Shown here one piece after another: positions 44,607 through 53,596 of a DNA stretch of 64,000 bases. Every line of letters starts with the position of its first letter. Position 1 is the stretch's first letter. The position numbers were made by a program, and so were the translations under genes. Source of the DNA: MWEI01 sp964600235 (GTDB lineage Bacteria > Desulfobacterota > Desulfomonilia > UBA1062); NCBI GenBank assembly GCA_964600235.1, contig CAZRIV010000001.1, positions 519,141 to 583,140 on the forward strand. Direction: 5' to 3'. The notes beneath the pieces were generated by a model. The model worked only from the letters and a program-made list of their open reading frames with translations, had not been told where the DNA came from and did not search any database.

Positions 44607-45492
44607 ACCGCAGGATCGTCTTCCCTGGTGGCTGAGAAAAAGCAGGGACCTCTCCACGCTGCACTGCATCAAGACCAGGCTGAGAGGATCGGGCATATCA
44701 ACCGTGTGCGAGGAAGCCAGGTGCCCGAATATCTGTGAATGCTTTCAAAGGCCCACTGCGACATTTCTCATCCTGGGAGATGTGTGCACACGCAACTGTT
44801 CCTTCTGTTCAATCCGCAAGGGAAGGCCTGCTCCCGTGGACCTTCTGGAACCTCCCATGGTCGCACAGACGGCAAAAGAGATGGGGCTCGAGCATGTTGT
44901 CATAACCTCTGTCACAAGGGACGACCTCCCGGACAAGGGCGCTTCTGGCTTTGTCTCCACTATGAGGGCCATAAGGGACCTCATCCCGACATGTACCATC
45001 GAAATCCTCACCCCGGATTTCTCCGGGAGTCAGGAACTGCTCGAGATAGTGCTCAGCGAAAAACCGGATGTCTTCGCCCATAATGTTGAGATGGCGGGCC
45101 GGCTATACCCCATCCTGAGATCTTCTTCAAACCTTGAGAGGAGCCTTGACGTACTCAGGAGCATAAAGGATATTTCAAAGGATACGATCACCAAATCGGG
45201 CTTCATGGTGGGCCTCGGCGAATCCGAAGGAGAGATCGAGGACCTCCTGAAGATCCTTGGCGATATTGGTTGCGACGTGGTAACGATCGGCCAGTACTTG
45301 AGACCCACCAAGGCACAGGCCCGGGTGGCCCGCTATTGGGAACCCGAATACTTTACGGGCTGGTCCAATCTTGCGAAATCACTTGGCATAGGCTATTGTG
45401 TAGCAGGGCCTTTCGTTCGGAGTTCTTACCGCGCGAAAGAGATCCTGGAGAAAATCAGAAAGGTTAAGCACAGTCTGGACCGGAGTGAATGA
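44581..45492 (+). CDS. lipA: Lipoyl synthase
   Basis: Radical SAM enzyme inserting two sulfurs into octanoyl groups. 303 residues with both clusters: the auxiliary motif CEEARCPNIC and the radical SAM motif CTRNCSFC, plus the C-terminal RSSYRAKE serine ligand. An upstream in-frame start exists, but the ATG at 44581 has AGGAG in place; it still overlaps lapA by 26 bases. lipB is not in the window. Confidence 0.97.
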   Translation: MGHPETPRKPQDRLPWWLRKSRDLSTLHCIKTRLRGSGISTVCEEARCPNICECFQRPTATFLILGDVCTRNCSFCSIRKGRPAPVDLLEPPMVAQTAKEMGLEHVVITSVTRDDLPDKGASGFVSTMRAIRDLIPTCTIEILTPDFSGSQELLEIVLSEKPDVFAHNVEMAGRLYPILRSSSNLERSLDVLRSIKDISKDTITKSGFMVGLGESEGEIEDLLKILGDIGCDVVTIGQYLRPTKAQARVARYWEPEYFTGWSNLAKSLGIGYCVAGPFVRSSYRAKEILEKIRKVKHSLDRSE

Positions 45493-45502
45493 AGGAGAAC
45501 AC

Positions 45503-46828
45503 ATGGATGCAATTCAAATCGGGCTCATCGGATTAGGGACCATAGGAACCGGGGTCGCCAAGACACTGCTGGAAAACAAGGCTCTACTGGAAGATCGACT
45601 CGGTTTTTCTCTTGCACTTAAAGGGATAGCCGACATAGACATCGCCCGGGATCGCGGCTTTGCAATCCCCTCAGGACTGCTCACCACTGACGCGAAGAAG
45701 CTCCTTGATGACCCGGAGATTGATATCATCATCGAGCTTATCGGGGGGATCGAGACGGCGAAGAACTTCATTATAACCGCCCTGAAAAACGGAAAACATG
45801 TAGTGACCGCCAACAAGGCCCTTCTCGCATCCCACGGGAAGGAACTGTTCGACGCCGCCCAGACCTATGGAAAGGACCTTTACTACGAGGCCGCCGTAGG
45901 GGGAGGCATACCCATCATTAAGACACTGCGCGAGGCTCTCATTGCGAACAATTACGCATTCATCTTCGGAATTCTCAACGGGACCTGCAACTATATCCTG
46001 ACAGAAATGGGAGAAAAGGGCTCATCCTTTCAGGAGGCCTTATCTCAGGCTACAGAGCTCGGCTATGCCGAAGCCGACCCCACCCTGGACATCGAGGGCA
46101 TCGATGCCGCCCATAAACTCGCCCTCGTGACAAGCCTGGCCTACGGCGTTCCGCCGGATATGCACGGGGTGTATGTAGAGGGCATCTCCAAGCTCGACAA
46201 GCTTGATGTCACCTTTGCCCGTGAGCTTGGGTACAAGGTGAAGCTCCTTGCCATCGCCATCGACAGGGGCGACAGGGTTGAGGCGCGGGTGCACCCGACG
46301 CTGGTCCCCCTGAACTACCTCATGTCCAAGGTCGACGGGGTATTCAACGCCTTCTATGTACGGGGAGATATCGTAGATTCAACCCTCTTTTACGGCAGGG
46401 GCGCAGGCATGATGCCTACTGCATCCGCAGTGGTAAGCGACCTTGCGGATATCGGGAGGAATATCCGGGCAGGCATCGCGGGCCGGATCCCTCACCTGGG
46501 ATATCGCAAAGATGTTACGAATCCAAAAAAGTACATGTCTATTGACGATATACAGACTAATTACTATCTGAGAATCAATGCCTCGGACAAGCCGGGGGTA
46601 CTGGCAAAGATCGCAGGCATCCTCGGCGATCGAGACATCAGCATTGTCTCGGTGATACAGAAGGCTGGCGAGGATACGGATTTCGTCCCGGTGGTGATGC
46701 TGACACACGAGGCAAAGGAATCGAACGTAAGAAAGGCCATCGTAACCATAGCGGCACTTGAAGAGGTGAACGGAACCCCTGTGGTGATCCGGGTGGAGGA
46801 CAGGAAACTCAAAAACACTCCGGTGTGA
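45503..46828 (+). CDS. hom: Homoserine dehydrogenase with ACT domain
   Basis: Reduces aspartate semialdehyde to homoserine for threonine and methionine. 441 residues: NAD(P) fold GLIGLGTIGTGV, catalytic domain (GGGIPIIKTLREAL, GILNGTCNYILTEM, GYAEADPTLDIEG, DAAHKLALVTSLAYG) and a C-terminal ACT domain (about 360-435) for threonine feedback. The ATG at 45503 has AAGGAG at ideal distance and is preferred to 45485. The proposed homoserine kinase gene follows after 77 bases. Confidence 0.97.
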   Translation: MDAIQIGLIGLGTIGTGVAKTLLENKALLEDRLGFSLALKGIADIDIARDRGFAIPSGLLTTDAKKLLDDPEIDIIIELIGGIETAKNFIITALKNGKHVVTANKALLASHGKELFDAAQTYGKDLYYEAAVGGGIPIIKTLREALIANNYAFIFGILNGTCNYILTEMGEKGSSFQEALSQATELGYAEADPTLDIEGIDAAHKLALVTSLAYGVPPDMHGVYVEGISKLDKLDVTFARELGYKVKLLAIAIDRGDRVEARVHPTLVPLNYLMSKVDGVFNAFYVRGDIVDSTLFYGRGAGMMPTASAVVSDLADIGRNIRAGIAGRIPHLGYRKDVTNPKKYMSIDDIQTNYYLRINASDKPGVLAKIAGILGDRDISIVSVIQKAGEDTDFVPVVMLTHEAKESNVRKAIVTIAALEEVNGTPVVIRVEDRKLKNTPV

Positions 46829-46905
46829 GTAGCCTCGGGGAAACATTGCACCTGGAAAGCAATCGGACTTATTGAGCGTCAGCTCACAGAGGGAGAACTT
46901 ACTAC

Positions 46906-48108
46906 GTGAAGAACATTATCCTTCTCGGCGATGGAATGGCTGATGAACCGTTGGCAGAGCTCGGCGGAAAGACGCCGCTCGAAGCGGCACAAACGCCCTG
47001 CATGGACTCGCTTGCATCAAAAGGTGAACTTGGCCTGGTCAGGACCGTGAAGCAGGGTTTTCCTCCCGGGAGCGACGTGGCGAACATGACCGTGCTGGGG
47101 CTGGACCCTTCCCGGTACTATACCGGCAGGGCGCCTATTGAGGCCGTGAGCATGGGTGTTGAACTGAATCCTGCGGACACTGCCTTCCGGATAAACCTGG
47201 TGACAATCTCCCTTAAAGATAGCGACCTCATCATGGAGGACTACTGTTCGGGGCATATCACAACGGAAGAAGCACGTGAATTAATCATAAATCTGCGTCA
47301 GATCGTGAAAGACAATCCGGATATTGCCATGTATCCGGGCATCGAGTACCGGCACCTCATGGTCATCCACGGCTACCATAAGCCCGACCTGAAGACGACA
47401 CCACCCCACGACATCACTGGCGAGGCAATAGGCCGGTATCTCCCCAATGACCACTTGCTGGTAGACATCATCAACAAGTCCATGGATTTTCTCAAAAACC
47501 AGGAGGTGAATGCCCGGAGAAAACAACTGGGCAAACGGCAGGCCACCTCTTTATGGCCATGGGGTGAAGGTAAGGCCATGCAGGTTCCAACCCTCAGGAA
47601 AGAGTTCAATATTTCTGGCGCCATGATATCAGCCGTGGATTTGCTCAAGGGTCTCGGACATCTCAGGGGAATGGAGGTAATAAACGTCCCTGGGGCCACT
47701 GGTTGGATAGACACCGACTACCTCGGCAAGGCTCAGGCTGCGCTTGACGCGCTCAAGCGCCATGATCTCGTCTACGTCCATGTTGAAGCCCCGGATGAGG
47801 CAGGTCATGGAGGCCATCTGAAAGAAAAGATCATGGCCATAGAGGATTTCGACTCAAAGATCGTCGGACATATCTTCAATGCTCTCAGTGCCTCCGGCTC
47901 TCCATTCAGGATCTTGGTGCTTCCCGACCACCCCACTCCCATATGCAAGAAAACCCATACAACAGACCCAGTACCCTTTGTTCTCTATGACCGTACCAGG
48001 GAATCCGGAAAAGAGTCTGTTTTTACAGAAAATGCAGCCCTCAGGAGCGGGGTCTTTATCGAAGAGGGTTATACCCTGCTGGGAAGGCTCTTGAATAAAG
48101 CCGGGTAA
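46906..48108 (+). CDS. Proposed homoserine kinase of the ApgM phosphoglycerate mutase family
   Basis: A 400-residue member of the alkaline-phosphatase-fold archaeal-type phosphoglycerate mutases. It has the N-terminal metal site LLGDGMADEP, the phosphorylated Ser region SDVANMTVLG, and metal ligands in HVEAPDEAGH and LPDHPTP. A subgroup next to hom in genomes without thrB is annotated as a proposed homoserine kinase. The position here right after hom fits that. The alternative is glycolytic phosphoglycerate mutase. GTG start at 46906 with GAGGGAGA upstream. Confidence 0.85.
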   Translation: MKNIILLGDGMADEPLAELGGKTPLEAAQTPCMDSLASKGELGLVRTVKQGFPPGSDVANMTVLGLDPSRYYTGRAPIEAVSMGVELNPADTAFRINLVTISLKDSDLIMEDYCSGHITTEEARELIINLRQIVKDNPDIAMYPGIEYRHLMVIHGYHKPDLKTTPPHDITGEAIGRYLPNDHLLVDIINKSMDFLKNQEVNARRKQLGKRQATSLWPWGEGKAMQVPTLRKEFNISGAMISAVDLLKGLGHLRGMEVINVPGATGWIDTDYLGKAQAALDALKRHDLVYVHVEAPDEAGHGGHLKEKIMAIEDFDSKIVGHIFNALSASGSPFRILVLPDHPTPICKKTHTTDPVPFVLYDRTRESGKESVFTENAALRSGVFIEEGYTLLGRLLNKAG

Positions 48109-48160
48109 CACACATGTTTAATAGCGATTGAAGTGAGATATCAGTCGGATTCGAAAAAAA

Positions 48161-49060
48161 CTAATTTCTCTTGAAGGCTGTCATAAAGCCACTCTGCCGT
48201 TCGATCTCGATATCGAGCTGAGTCATGAGTGATATGATATCTTCTGTGGAAAAGTGATGTCTTCTATCCTGAATCACGGGCAGGACATTCCGGTCAATGG
48301 TTACGAAATGCCTGTCTTTCAAAGGCGTTATGCCTTTGGCGGTGCAGATGATGTCGGCCATATGCACACACACGGCAAAGATCGGATCGGCCTTAGACAG
48401 CATAGGGTGATGATGATGTGCGACAGCGCTCACCACGTCAGGGGGAAACATCCAGGATGTCAGAAGGATCTCCCCGACTTCAGCATGGGTAATACCGAAG
48501 ATCCTCTTTTCTATCTCGTGATAGCTGTAATGGCTTTCATTTTCCTCGATCGCATCGAGCAGCCTGCTGAAAGTATCCGTCATGTACTGGGAAATGAAGA
48601 TTTTCCCCACGTCATGGAGAAGGCCTCCAACAAAATATTTCCCATCTATCTTGAGGTTCAGGTGCTGGGAGATCATCCTTGTGGCTACTCCCACGGAAAA
48701 GCTGTGTTTCCATAACTGTTCCGAGAAATCAGATCCTTTCCGGTTGAACATCTGGAGTACTGACATGCCCAGTGCAATATTCTGAATCTCCCTGAAGCCC
48801 AGCACCACGATGGCGTGGGATATGGTAGAGATCTTCTTTACAAACCCATAATAAGCCGAATTGGCAACGGTAAGAATCCTGGTCGTAAGTGCCGGATCGT
48901 TCTCGATAATACATGTAAGATCAGTAGCAGATGAGTTTTTCCTTGAGATCACATCCATTATCTCATTGATAATGCTCGGCAGGGTGAGAATCTCAGGTGC
49001 CCTGCCCAGGATCTCCAAGATGCGGCCCCGTTCGGTGCCGGTATTGATATTGTTTTCCAC
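48161..49060 (-). CDS. HDOD-domain signalling protein
   Basis: A 299-residue cytoplasmic protein formed mostly by an HDOD domain (about 15-215): LPSIINEIMDVISRKNSSATDLTCIIENDPALTTRILTVANS fits the family as I recall it, but the stretch is only cited in part here (positions 19-60). It keeps HD-like residues (GGLLHDVGKI) and AVAHHHHP. HDOD proteins act in second-messenger and motility networks, mostly without proven catalysis. The start is GTG at 49060 with no clear Shine-Dalgarno. It is divergent from a second HDOD gene. Confidence 0.85.
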   Translation of the reverse strand: MENNINTGTERGRILEILGRAPEILTLPSIINEIMDVISRKNSSATDLTCIIENDPALTTRILTVANSAYYGFVKKISTISHAIVVLGFREIQNIALGMSVLQMFNRKGSDFSEQLWKHSFSVGVATRMISQHLNLKIDGKYFVGGLLHDVGKIFISQYMTDTFSRLLDAIEENESHYSYHEIEKRIFGITHAEVGEILLTSWMFPPDVVSAVAHHHHPMLSKADPIFAVCVHMADIICTAKGITPLKDRHFVTIDRNVLPVIQDRRHHFSTEDIISLMTQLDIEIERQSGFMTAFKRN

Positions 49061-49254
49061 ATTAAATCAGTCGGAAGATTGGCCATCTTTCTTAACAGAC
49101 AAAGGCATTCCCGACGTGGTTTGCCCGTAGGAAGGATCGAGGTTTTCAAGATCTCGAGGCGCGAAACCGCATTCCCGGCACACTCATCTTAACCAATTTG
49201 TTACCTGATAATTATTATTAAAGAGCAGTTTCTTAAATCCCGATAAGAGCCTTG

Positions 49255-50328
49255 ATGGATAGCACTATTTTTTTATGGGCCATATTAATCCTTGCTTCCG
49301 GTACAGGGGCTTATATTGCATTCACAAGCTTTAAAACCGAAAAAGAGAAGCCTGCACTGAAAAAAACTCCTGCCCGTTATGTCACAGTAACATCAGACGA
49401 GACAATACAGACATTTCAGGACGCCTATAATCTGGAATGGAAGCCTGCCCGGGACGAAGAATTGAAAATACCTCCCCATATAGAAGAAATAATCAACAAG
49501 ATAGAAAACATATCACCCCTGGTAACAGAGCTTTCATCCAAGTTGAACGATCCTGACATTAATCCCAAGGAAATCAGTAAGATCATCATTCAGGACCAGG
49601 GGCTCACCTCGTTCATACTCAAGCGTGTTAATTCACCTTATTATGGTCTCCTCCAAAAGGTTGACAATATCTTTAATGCTATTGTGATACTCGGTTATAA
49701 TGAGATCTATCGCGTTGTCATGGAAGAAAGGACCCACCGTGTAGGCATCAAACCAGATAAGGCCGAATGGGTGCATGCGAATCTGACATCATGCATAGCC
49801 GCCTACCTTGCCAGTGCCAGTCGGCTTGGGGTTCCTGGTGGAACGATGGTGACATTGGGTATGCTCCATGACATCGCCCGGACGGTTATGATACAGTCAC
49901 TGCCCCTCCCACAAACCGGCTTCTCTGCAGACCCACGGCAAAGGTTAAGGCAGGAGATAGAGCATTTCGGCATTGATCATGCGTCTCTCGGCGCAGTCCT
50001 GGCCAAGCGTTGGGGTATGCCTCCCCGTATGGTTTCCTGTATTGAAAAACATCATTGGCCCATGTTCTGGCCTTTACGAGAGATCGGCCAATCGTGTAAT
50101 GATATTGTCAAAGAACTATCGATCTTGTGTATATCAGACATTTCCGCCAGAAACTTCACCCAAGAAATCAAGGGCCCCTATATCGGCGATGATTATTATC
50201 GCTTTATCAACAAGCAGCCAAGGATTGAGAGTATCCTTATTCCTGAGATCACAAAGGACCTCAAGCGAATACACAGGGTCATGCTCGACCCCGATCAGAA
50301 AGAGGATATCCTCATCGAGAGTAATTGA
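49255..50328 (+). CDS. Membrane-anchored HDOD-domain protein
   Basis: A 357-residue protein with one N-terminal membrane segment (about 4-22), a 60-residue linker and an HDOD domain (about 75-275): IPPHIEEIINKIENISPL, LTSFILKRVNSPYYGL, NAIVILGYNEIYRVV. The metal-site region reads TLGMLHDIART, keeping His-Asp. An in-frame TTG at 49252 directly precedes the ATG. It is divergent from the other HDOD gene over 194 non-coding bases, so both may be controlled together. Confidence 0.84.
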   Translation: MDSTIFLWAILILASGTGAYIAFTSFKTEKEKPALKKTPARYVTVTSDETIQTFQDAYNLEWKPARDEELKIPPHIEEIINKIENISPLVTELSSKLNDPDINPKEISKIIIQDQGLTSFILKRVNSPYYGLLQKVDNIFNAIVILGYNEIYRVVMEERTHRVGIKPDKAEWVHANLTSCIAAYLASASRLGVPGGTMVTLGMLHDIARTVMIQSLPLPQTGFSADPRQRLRQEIEHFGIDHASLGAVLAKRWGMPPRMVSCIEKHHWPMFWPLREIGQSCNDIVKELSILCISDISARNFTQEIKGPYIGDDYYRFINKQPRIESILIPEITKDLKRIHRVMLDPDQKEDILIESN

Positions 50329-50511
50329 TTCAAACGTTCTTGATAGCACCCTGGCAAATTATGGGTGAAGTTAACCTTTCTCGATAAATTCCTCCTGACG
50401 GCATCCTGATCTCGGCACATATTGAAGTATTCAGATAACTTGGATAGATACTGGATCTAAGAAACTACTCGGAGATTAGAAAGATTACTGAATAACTAAT
50501 ATTCTAAAGGG

Positions 50512-50543
50512 CTTTTCCTTTGGATATCTACCCAAAGGAAAAG
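50512..50543 (-). terminator. Hairpin after the 88-residue protein gene
   Basis: CTTTTCCTTTGG (50512-50523) pairs with CCAAAGGAAAAG (50532-50543) across 8 bases. It lies 11 bases beyond the stop of the minus-strand small gene. The following T tract (CCCTTTAG) is short. Confidence 0.6.
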
Positions 50544-50554
50544 GCAATGCTTGC

Positions 50555-50821
50555 TCAGTTGATGATCTTGGCAACCCGCTGGTAGTCAAGGCTGTGCAGC
50601 CCCGAAGATACTTTTTCCATCCCCTTTGTCACGTAAGAGAGAATTTCCTTTGCCTCTTCAACGTTCTCAACCCTGGACCGGGATGCCTGCTTATTCTCGA
50701 CCGAAACAATATCCTCAATCTGATCCTGAGAACGGAGATCCTGAGACCTCTTCTGGTATTGAGCGTCTTTCTCTCTCGATATGATGTTGATTACATTCCC
50801 CAATTCAGGATTGACCTTCAT
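50555..50821 (-). CDS. Small hydrophilic protein, possibly FlgM-like
   Basis: An 88-residue, highly charged protein without cysteines or membrane segments. The C-terminal third (EAKEILSYVTKGMEKVSSG...DYQRVAKIIN) is helical and ends like FlgM anti-sigma factors, where a YxVD-x3-VA pattern is usual. The N-terminal half appears disordered, which also fits FlgM. Similarity is faint, so this is only a suggestion. A GGGG-type site precedes the ATG. It lies 56 bases before the rsmI 3' end, on the same strand. Confidence 0.5.
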   Translation of the reverse strand: MKVNPELGNVINIISREKDAQYQKRSQDLRSQDQIEDIVSVENKQASRSRVENVEEAKEILSYVTKGMEKVSSGLHSLDYQRVAKIIN

Positions 50822-50877
50822 AGCGGTCCCCTTTCAAGTGTTCTACCTTTAACTTATCGGTTCGTATAATCAATACT

Positions 50878-51708
50878 TTAATCTTTTTTAAGACTAATGA
50901 GCATCCTATAAATTTCATTCCTGCCGAGACCTGTTTCCTGGGAAAGCACTTGAAGTATATCCTTCCTGGAATGCCCCGACTTCAGTAATGAAAGGGCCCG
51001 CTCTTCTATTGAATCCTTTTCGAGAGTCTCGCTGATTTGTCTTCCTTTTATCAAAACTGTCACTTCACCCTTGATCACACGGCCGGCAAGTTGCGTAATG
51101 ATCTCCCCGGCAGTACCCATGAGGTATTCTTCATGGATCTTGGTAAGTTCTCTTGCAATGCATATATCTCTTTCAGGCATGCTTTCCTTTATCGCCTTGA
51201 GCATGGACACGAGTCTCCGTGGAGACTCATAACAGATGGTGATGTCGGTCGAGGCCTTCATTCTGAGAACTTCCTTTTCCCTTGCCTCTTTCTGCCTCGG
51301 GAAAAACCCGATAAAGCGCAAGGGCGACTCAAAACCAGATGCCGATACTGCAGTGATAAAGGCGCAAGGGCCCGGGAGAGCCTCAACCCTGAATCCCTTG
51401 GCATGCACCTGTGTTACAAGCCTTGATCCGGGATCAGACACTGTCGGTGTGCCTGCATCACTTACTAAAGCGATCCTTTTCCCCTCGCCCAGTTGCAAAA
51501 GTATATCCTCAACCCTCCTTGCCTCGCTGAAGCGCTCACAACTCACCAAGGGTTTATTGATCCCGTAATGAGCTAGAAGCTTTCTGGTATGCCTTGTGTC
51601 CTCGCAGAAGATCGCATCAACCGAACCAAGTATTTCTATTGCCCTTATGGTTATGTCCTTGAGATTTCCAATGGGTGTGGGGACGATATAGAGAGTAGAA
51701 CTTTGCAT
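50878..51708 (-). CDS. rsmI: 16S rRNA C1402 2'-O-ribose methyltransferase
   Basis: Methylates the ribose of C1402 in the decoding centre. 276 residues, tetrapyrrole-methylase fold: LYIVPTPIGNLKDITIRAIEIL, FCEDTRHTRKLL, LVSDAGTPTVSDPG and the C-terminal helical extension. It is divergent from the PLP decarboxylase gene. Confidence 0.96.
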   Translation of the reverse strand: MQSSTLYIVPTPIGNLKDITIRAIEILGSVDAIFCEDTRHTRKLLAHYGINKPLVSCERFSEARRVEDILLQLGEGKRIALVSDAGTPTVSDPGSRLVTQVHAKGFRVEALPGPCAFITAVSASGFESPLRFIGFFPRQKEAREKEVLRMKASTDITICYESPRRLVSMLKAIKESMPERDICIARELTKIHEEYLMGTAGEIITQLAGRVIKGEVTVLIKGRQISETLEKDSIEERALSLLKSGHSRKDILQVLSQETGLGRNEIYRMLISLKKD

Positions 51709-51794
51709 GGGGGTATACTACTTTCTCCTTTTTACCAATACCTTTCTTATGGTATATATGTTTTTTACCGTTAAGGGAAGAAAGAGACCTCTGC

Positions 51795-53507
51795 ATGGAC
51801 TCACTCAAGCTAGGTGGAAAACCGATAGACAAAATGATCGAAAGCACGCCGGAGTATATGAAAAAGCTTTTCATAATGCCGGACTCTTCGGACAGGTTTG
51901 TTGAATTCGGCATTCATCTGCTCGACCTCATTCATGATTTCTTTAAGGAAAAGGGCGGCATCCACTCTTCTGTATCCATGGAGGATCTCGCTAAAATCTT
52001 CAACAGCATTGAAATGCCGAATCATCCTCATCTTATCAAAGATGTACTCAATGAGATTAAAAACAACATTGTCAAGCATTCGGTGAAGGTCGCCAACCCT
52101 TATTACATCGGGCACATGACGAGCGCCATACCATACTTCATGATCCTTCTTGAGATGATCGCCATAAGCTTGAATCAGAATCAGGTTAAGATCGAAAGTG
52201 CCAAGGCATCTTCCTTTGTGGAGAGGGAATTCTTATGTTGGATTCATCAGCTTATCTATAACAGTTCGCCGGATTTCTACAGGAAACAGATCCAGAACCC
52301 AAAAATTTCTCTTGGGAATATAACCTCGGACGGGACCGTTTCCAACATTACGGCTCTGGCCTTGGCCATGGCCAAGGCATTTCCACCCGACAACAGGGGC
52401 TTTAGGGGCGTAAGGGTTGAAGGACTTGCAAGGGCACTGGATCACTATGGTTACAGGCAGGCATTGTTCCTCGTGTCGAAACGCGGGCACTACTCTATAT
52501 GCAAGGCCGGCACCATCCTTGGTGTCGGCGAGCAGGGAGTGATACGGGTTCCTGTGCGACCATGCATCAATAAAATCGATATAAACAAGCTTCAGTGCAT
52601 AATAGAGAAAATTCGGAAAGAAGATACGAAACTCGGGAAACCGACGAAATTCGTCGTGGTTATCGGGATAGCCGGGACAACGGAAACAGGTAATATCGAC
52701 GACCTTGAGTCTCTGGCTGATATTGCCAAACAACTCGGGGCACATTTTCACGTCGATGCGGCGTGGGGTGGCGGTGCCCTCCTCATGGACGGGGCGCGGG
52801 AAATGATGAAGGGTATCGAAAGGGCCGATTCCGTGACCATTGACGCCCATAAACTTCTTTATGCCCCGAACAGCCTGGGTATATGTCTATTCAAAGATGT
52901 CGAGGATTCCAGATTCCTTTATCACACATCAAATTACATCATCCGTGAAGGTTCCGTGGATCAAGGCAGATTTACCATTGAAGGGTCCAGGCCTTTTTCC
53001 TGCCTGAAGCCATGGGCATCCATCAAGATCTTCGGAAGGACCGGATACAAGCTCATTTTTGATCATGCACGAGATCTGCAAAACACATTTGTGGAGTTCA
53101 TCGAGCGCGATCCACTTTTCGAGCTTATGAACAAGCCTGAGCTCTTTATTATTAATTACCGCTTCATCCCTGAAGAGCTACGGTCCCTCCTGAACGAACT
53201 GATGAAAAATCCCAGAAAGAATTCTGATCGCATAACGACTATCAATAAAATCATAAACAACCTTAACATCGAACTGCACAAAACCATCAGAGACCACGAC
53301 ATGTCCTTTGTGTCCCGCACCAGGATCGAGTCAACGAAATATGCCCCGAGAAAAATCGTGGTGCTCAGGGCGATAACGATCAATCCCAACACGGAAAGAT
53401 ACATGCTGAAACAGATTCTCAATGAACATAGAAACATGGGCATCAAGTTATGGCGGGGCATGAGGCATGCATGTCTCGGTTCAACAGAACTGTTAGAGAC
53501 AGCCTGA
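51795..53507 (+). CDS. PLP-dependent amino acid decarboxylase (group II)
   Basis: A 570-residue fold-type I enzyme of the glutamate/aromatic/diaminobutyrate decarboxylase group. The cofactor site is clear: VDAAWGGGALLMDG (Asp contacting the pyridine nitrogen) and the Schiff-base Lys in DAHKLLYAPNSLG. The substrate-side signature SDGTVSNITALA replaces the usual TSGGTxAN pattern, so the substrate cannot be assigned. At 570 residues it is longer than the 460-500 usual for bacterial enzymes, with an added helical N terminus. A candidate extended -10 (TGGTATATA near 51751) lies upstream. Confidence 0.85.
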   Translation: MDSLKLGGKPIDKMIESTPEYMKKLFIMPDSSDRFVEFGIHLLDLIHDFFKEKGGIHSSVSMEDLAKIFNSIEMPNHPHLIKDVLNEIKNNIVKHSVKVANPYYIGHMTSAIPYFMILLEMIAISLNQNQVKIESAKASSFVEREFLCWIHQLIYNSSPDFYRKQIQNPKISLGNITSDGTVSNITALALAMAKAFPPDNRGFRGVRVEGLARALDHYGYRQALFLVSKRGHYSICKAGTILGVGEQGVIRVPVRPCINKIDINKLQCIIEKIRKEDTKLGKPTKFVVVIGIAGTTETGNIDDLESLADIAKQLGAHFHVDAAWGGGALLMDGAREMMKGIERADSVTIDAHKLLYAPNSLGICLFKDVEDSRFLYHTSNYIIREGSVDQGRFTIEGSRPFSCLKPWASIKIFGRTGYKLIFDHARDLQNTFVEFIERDPLFELMNKPELFIINYRFIPEELRSLLNELMKNPRKNSDRITTINKIINNLNIELHKTIRDHDMSFVSRTRIESTKYAPRKIVVLRAITINPNTERYMLKQILNEHRNMGIKLWRGMRHACLGSTELLETA

Positions 53508-53559
53508 AAATATTTTTCAATCATAAATTATCGATGCTTTAAAAATTTATCTCCATCGA

Positions 53560-53588
53560 TTGACATCCTTGCCACACGGCTTTATTGT
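53560..53588 (+). promoter_or_regulatory. Sigma-70 promoter giving a probable leaderless mRNA
   Basis: TTGACA (53560-53565, full consensus), 17 bases, TATTGT (53583-53588, four of six). A transcript would start near 53594-53596, right at the ATG at 53597. No Shine-Dalgarno is present upstream of that ATG, which agrees with leaderless translation. Confidence 0.6.
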
Positions 53589-53596
53589 TGTTAGCA

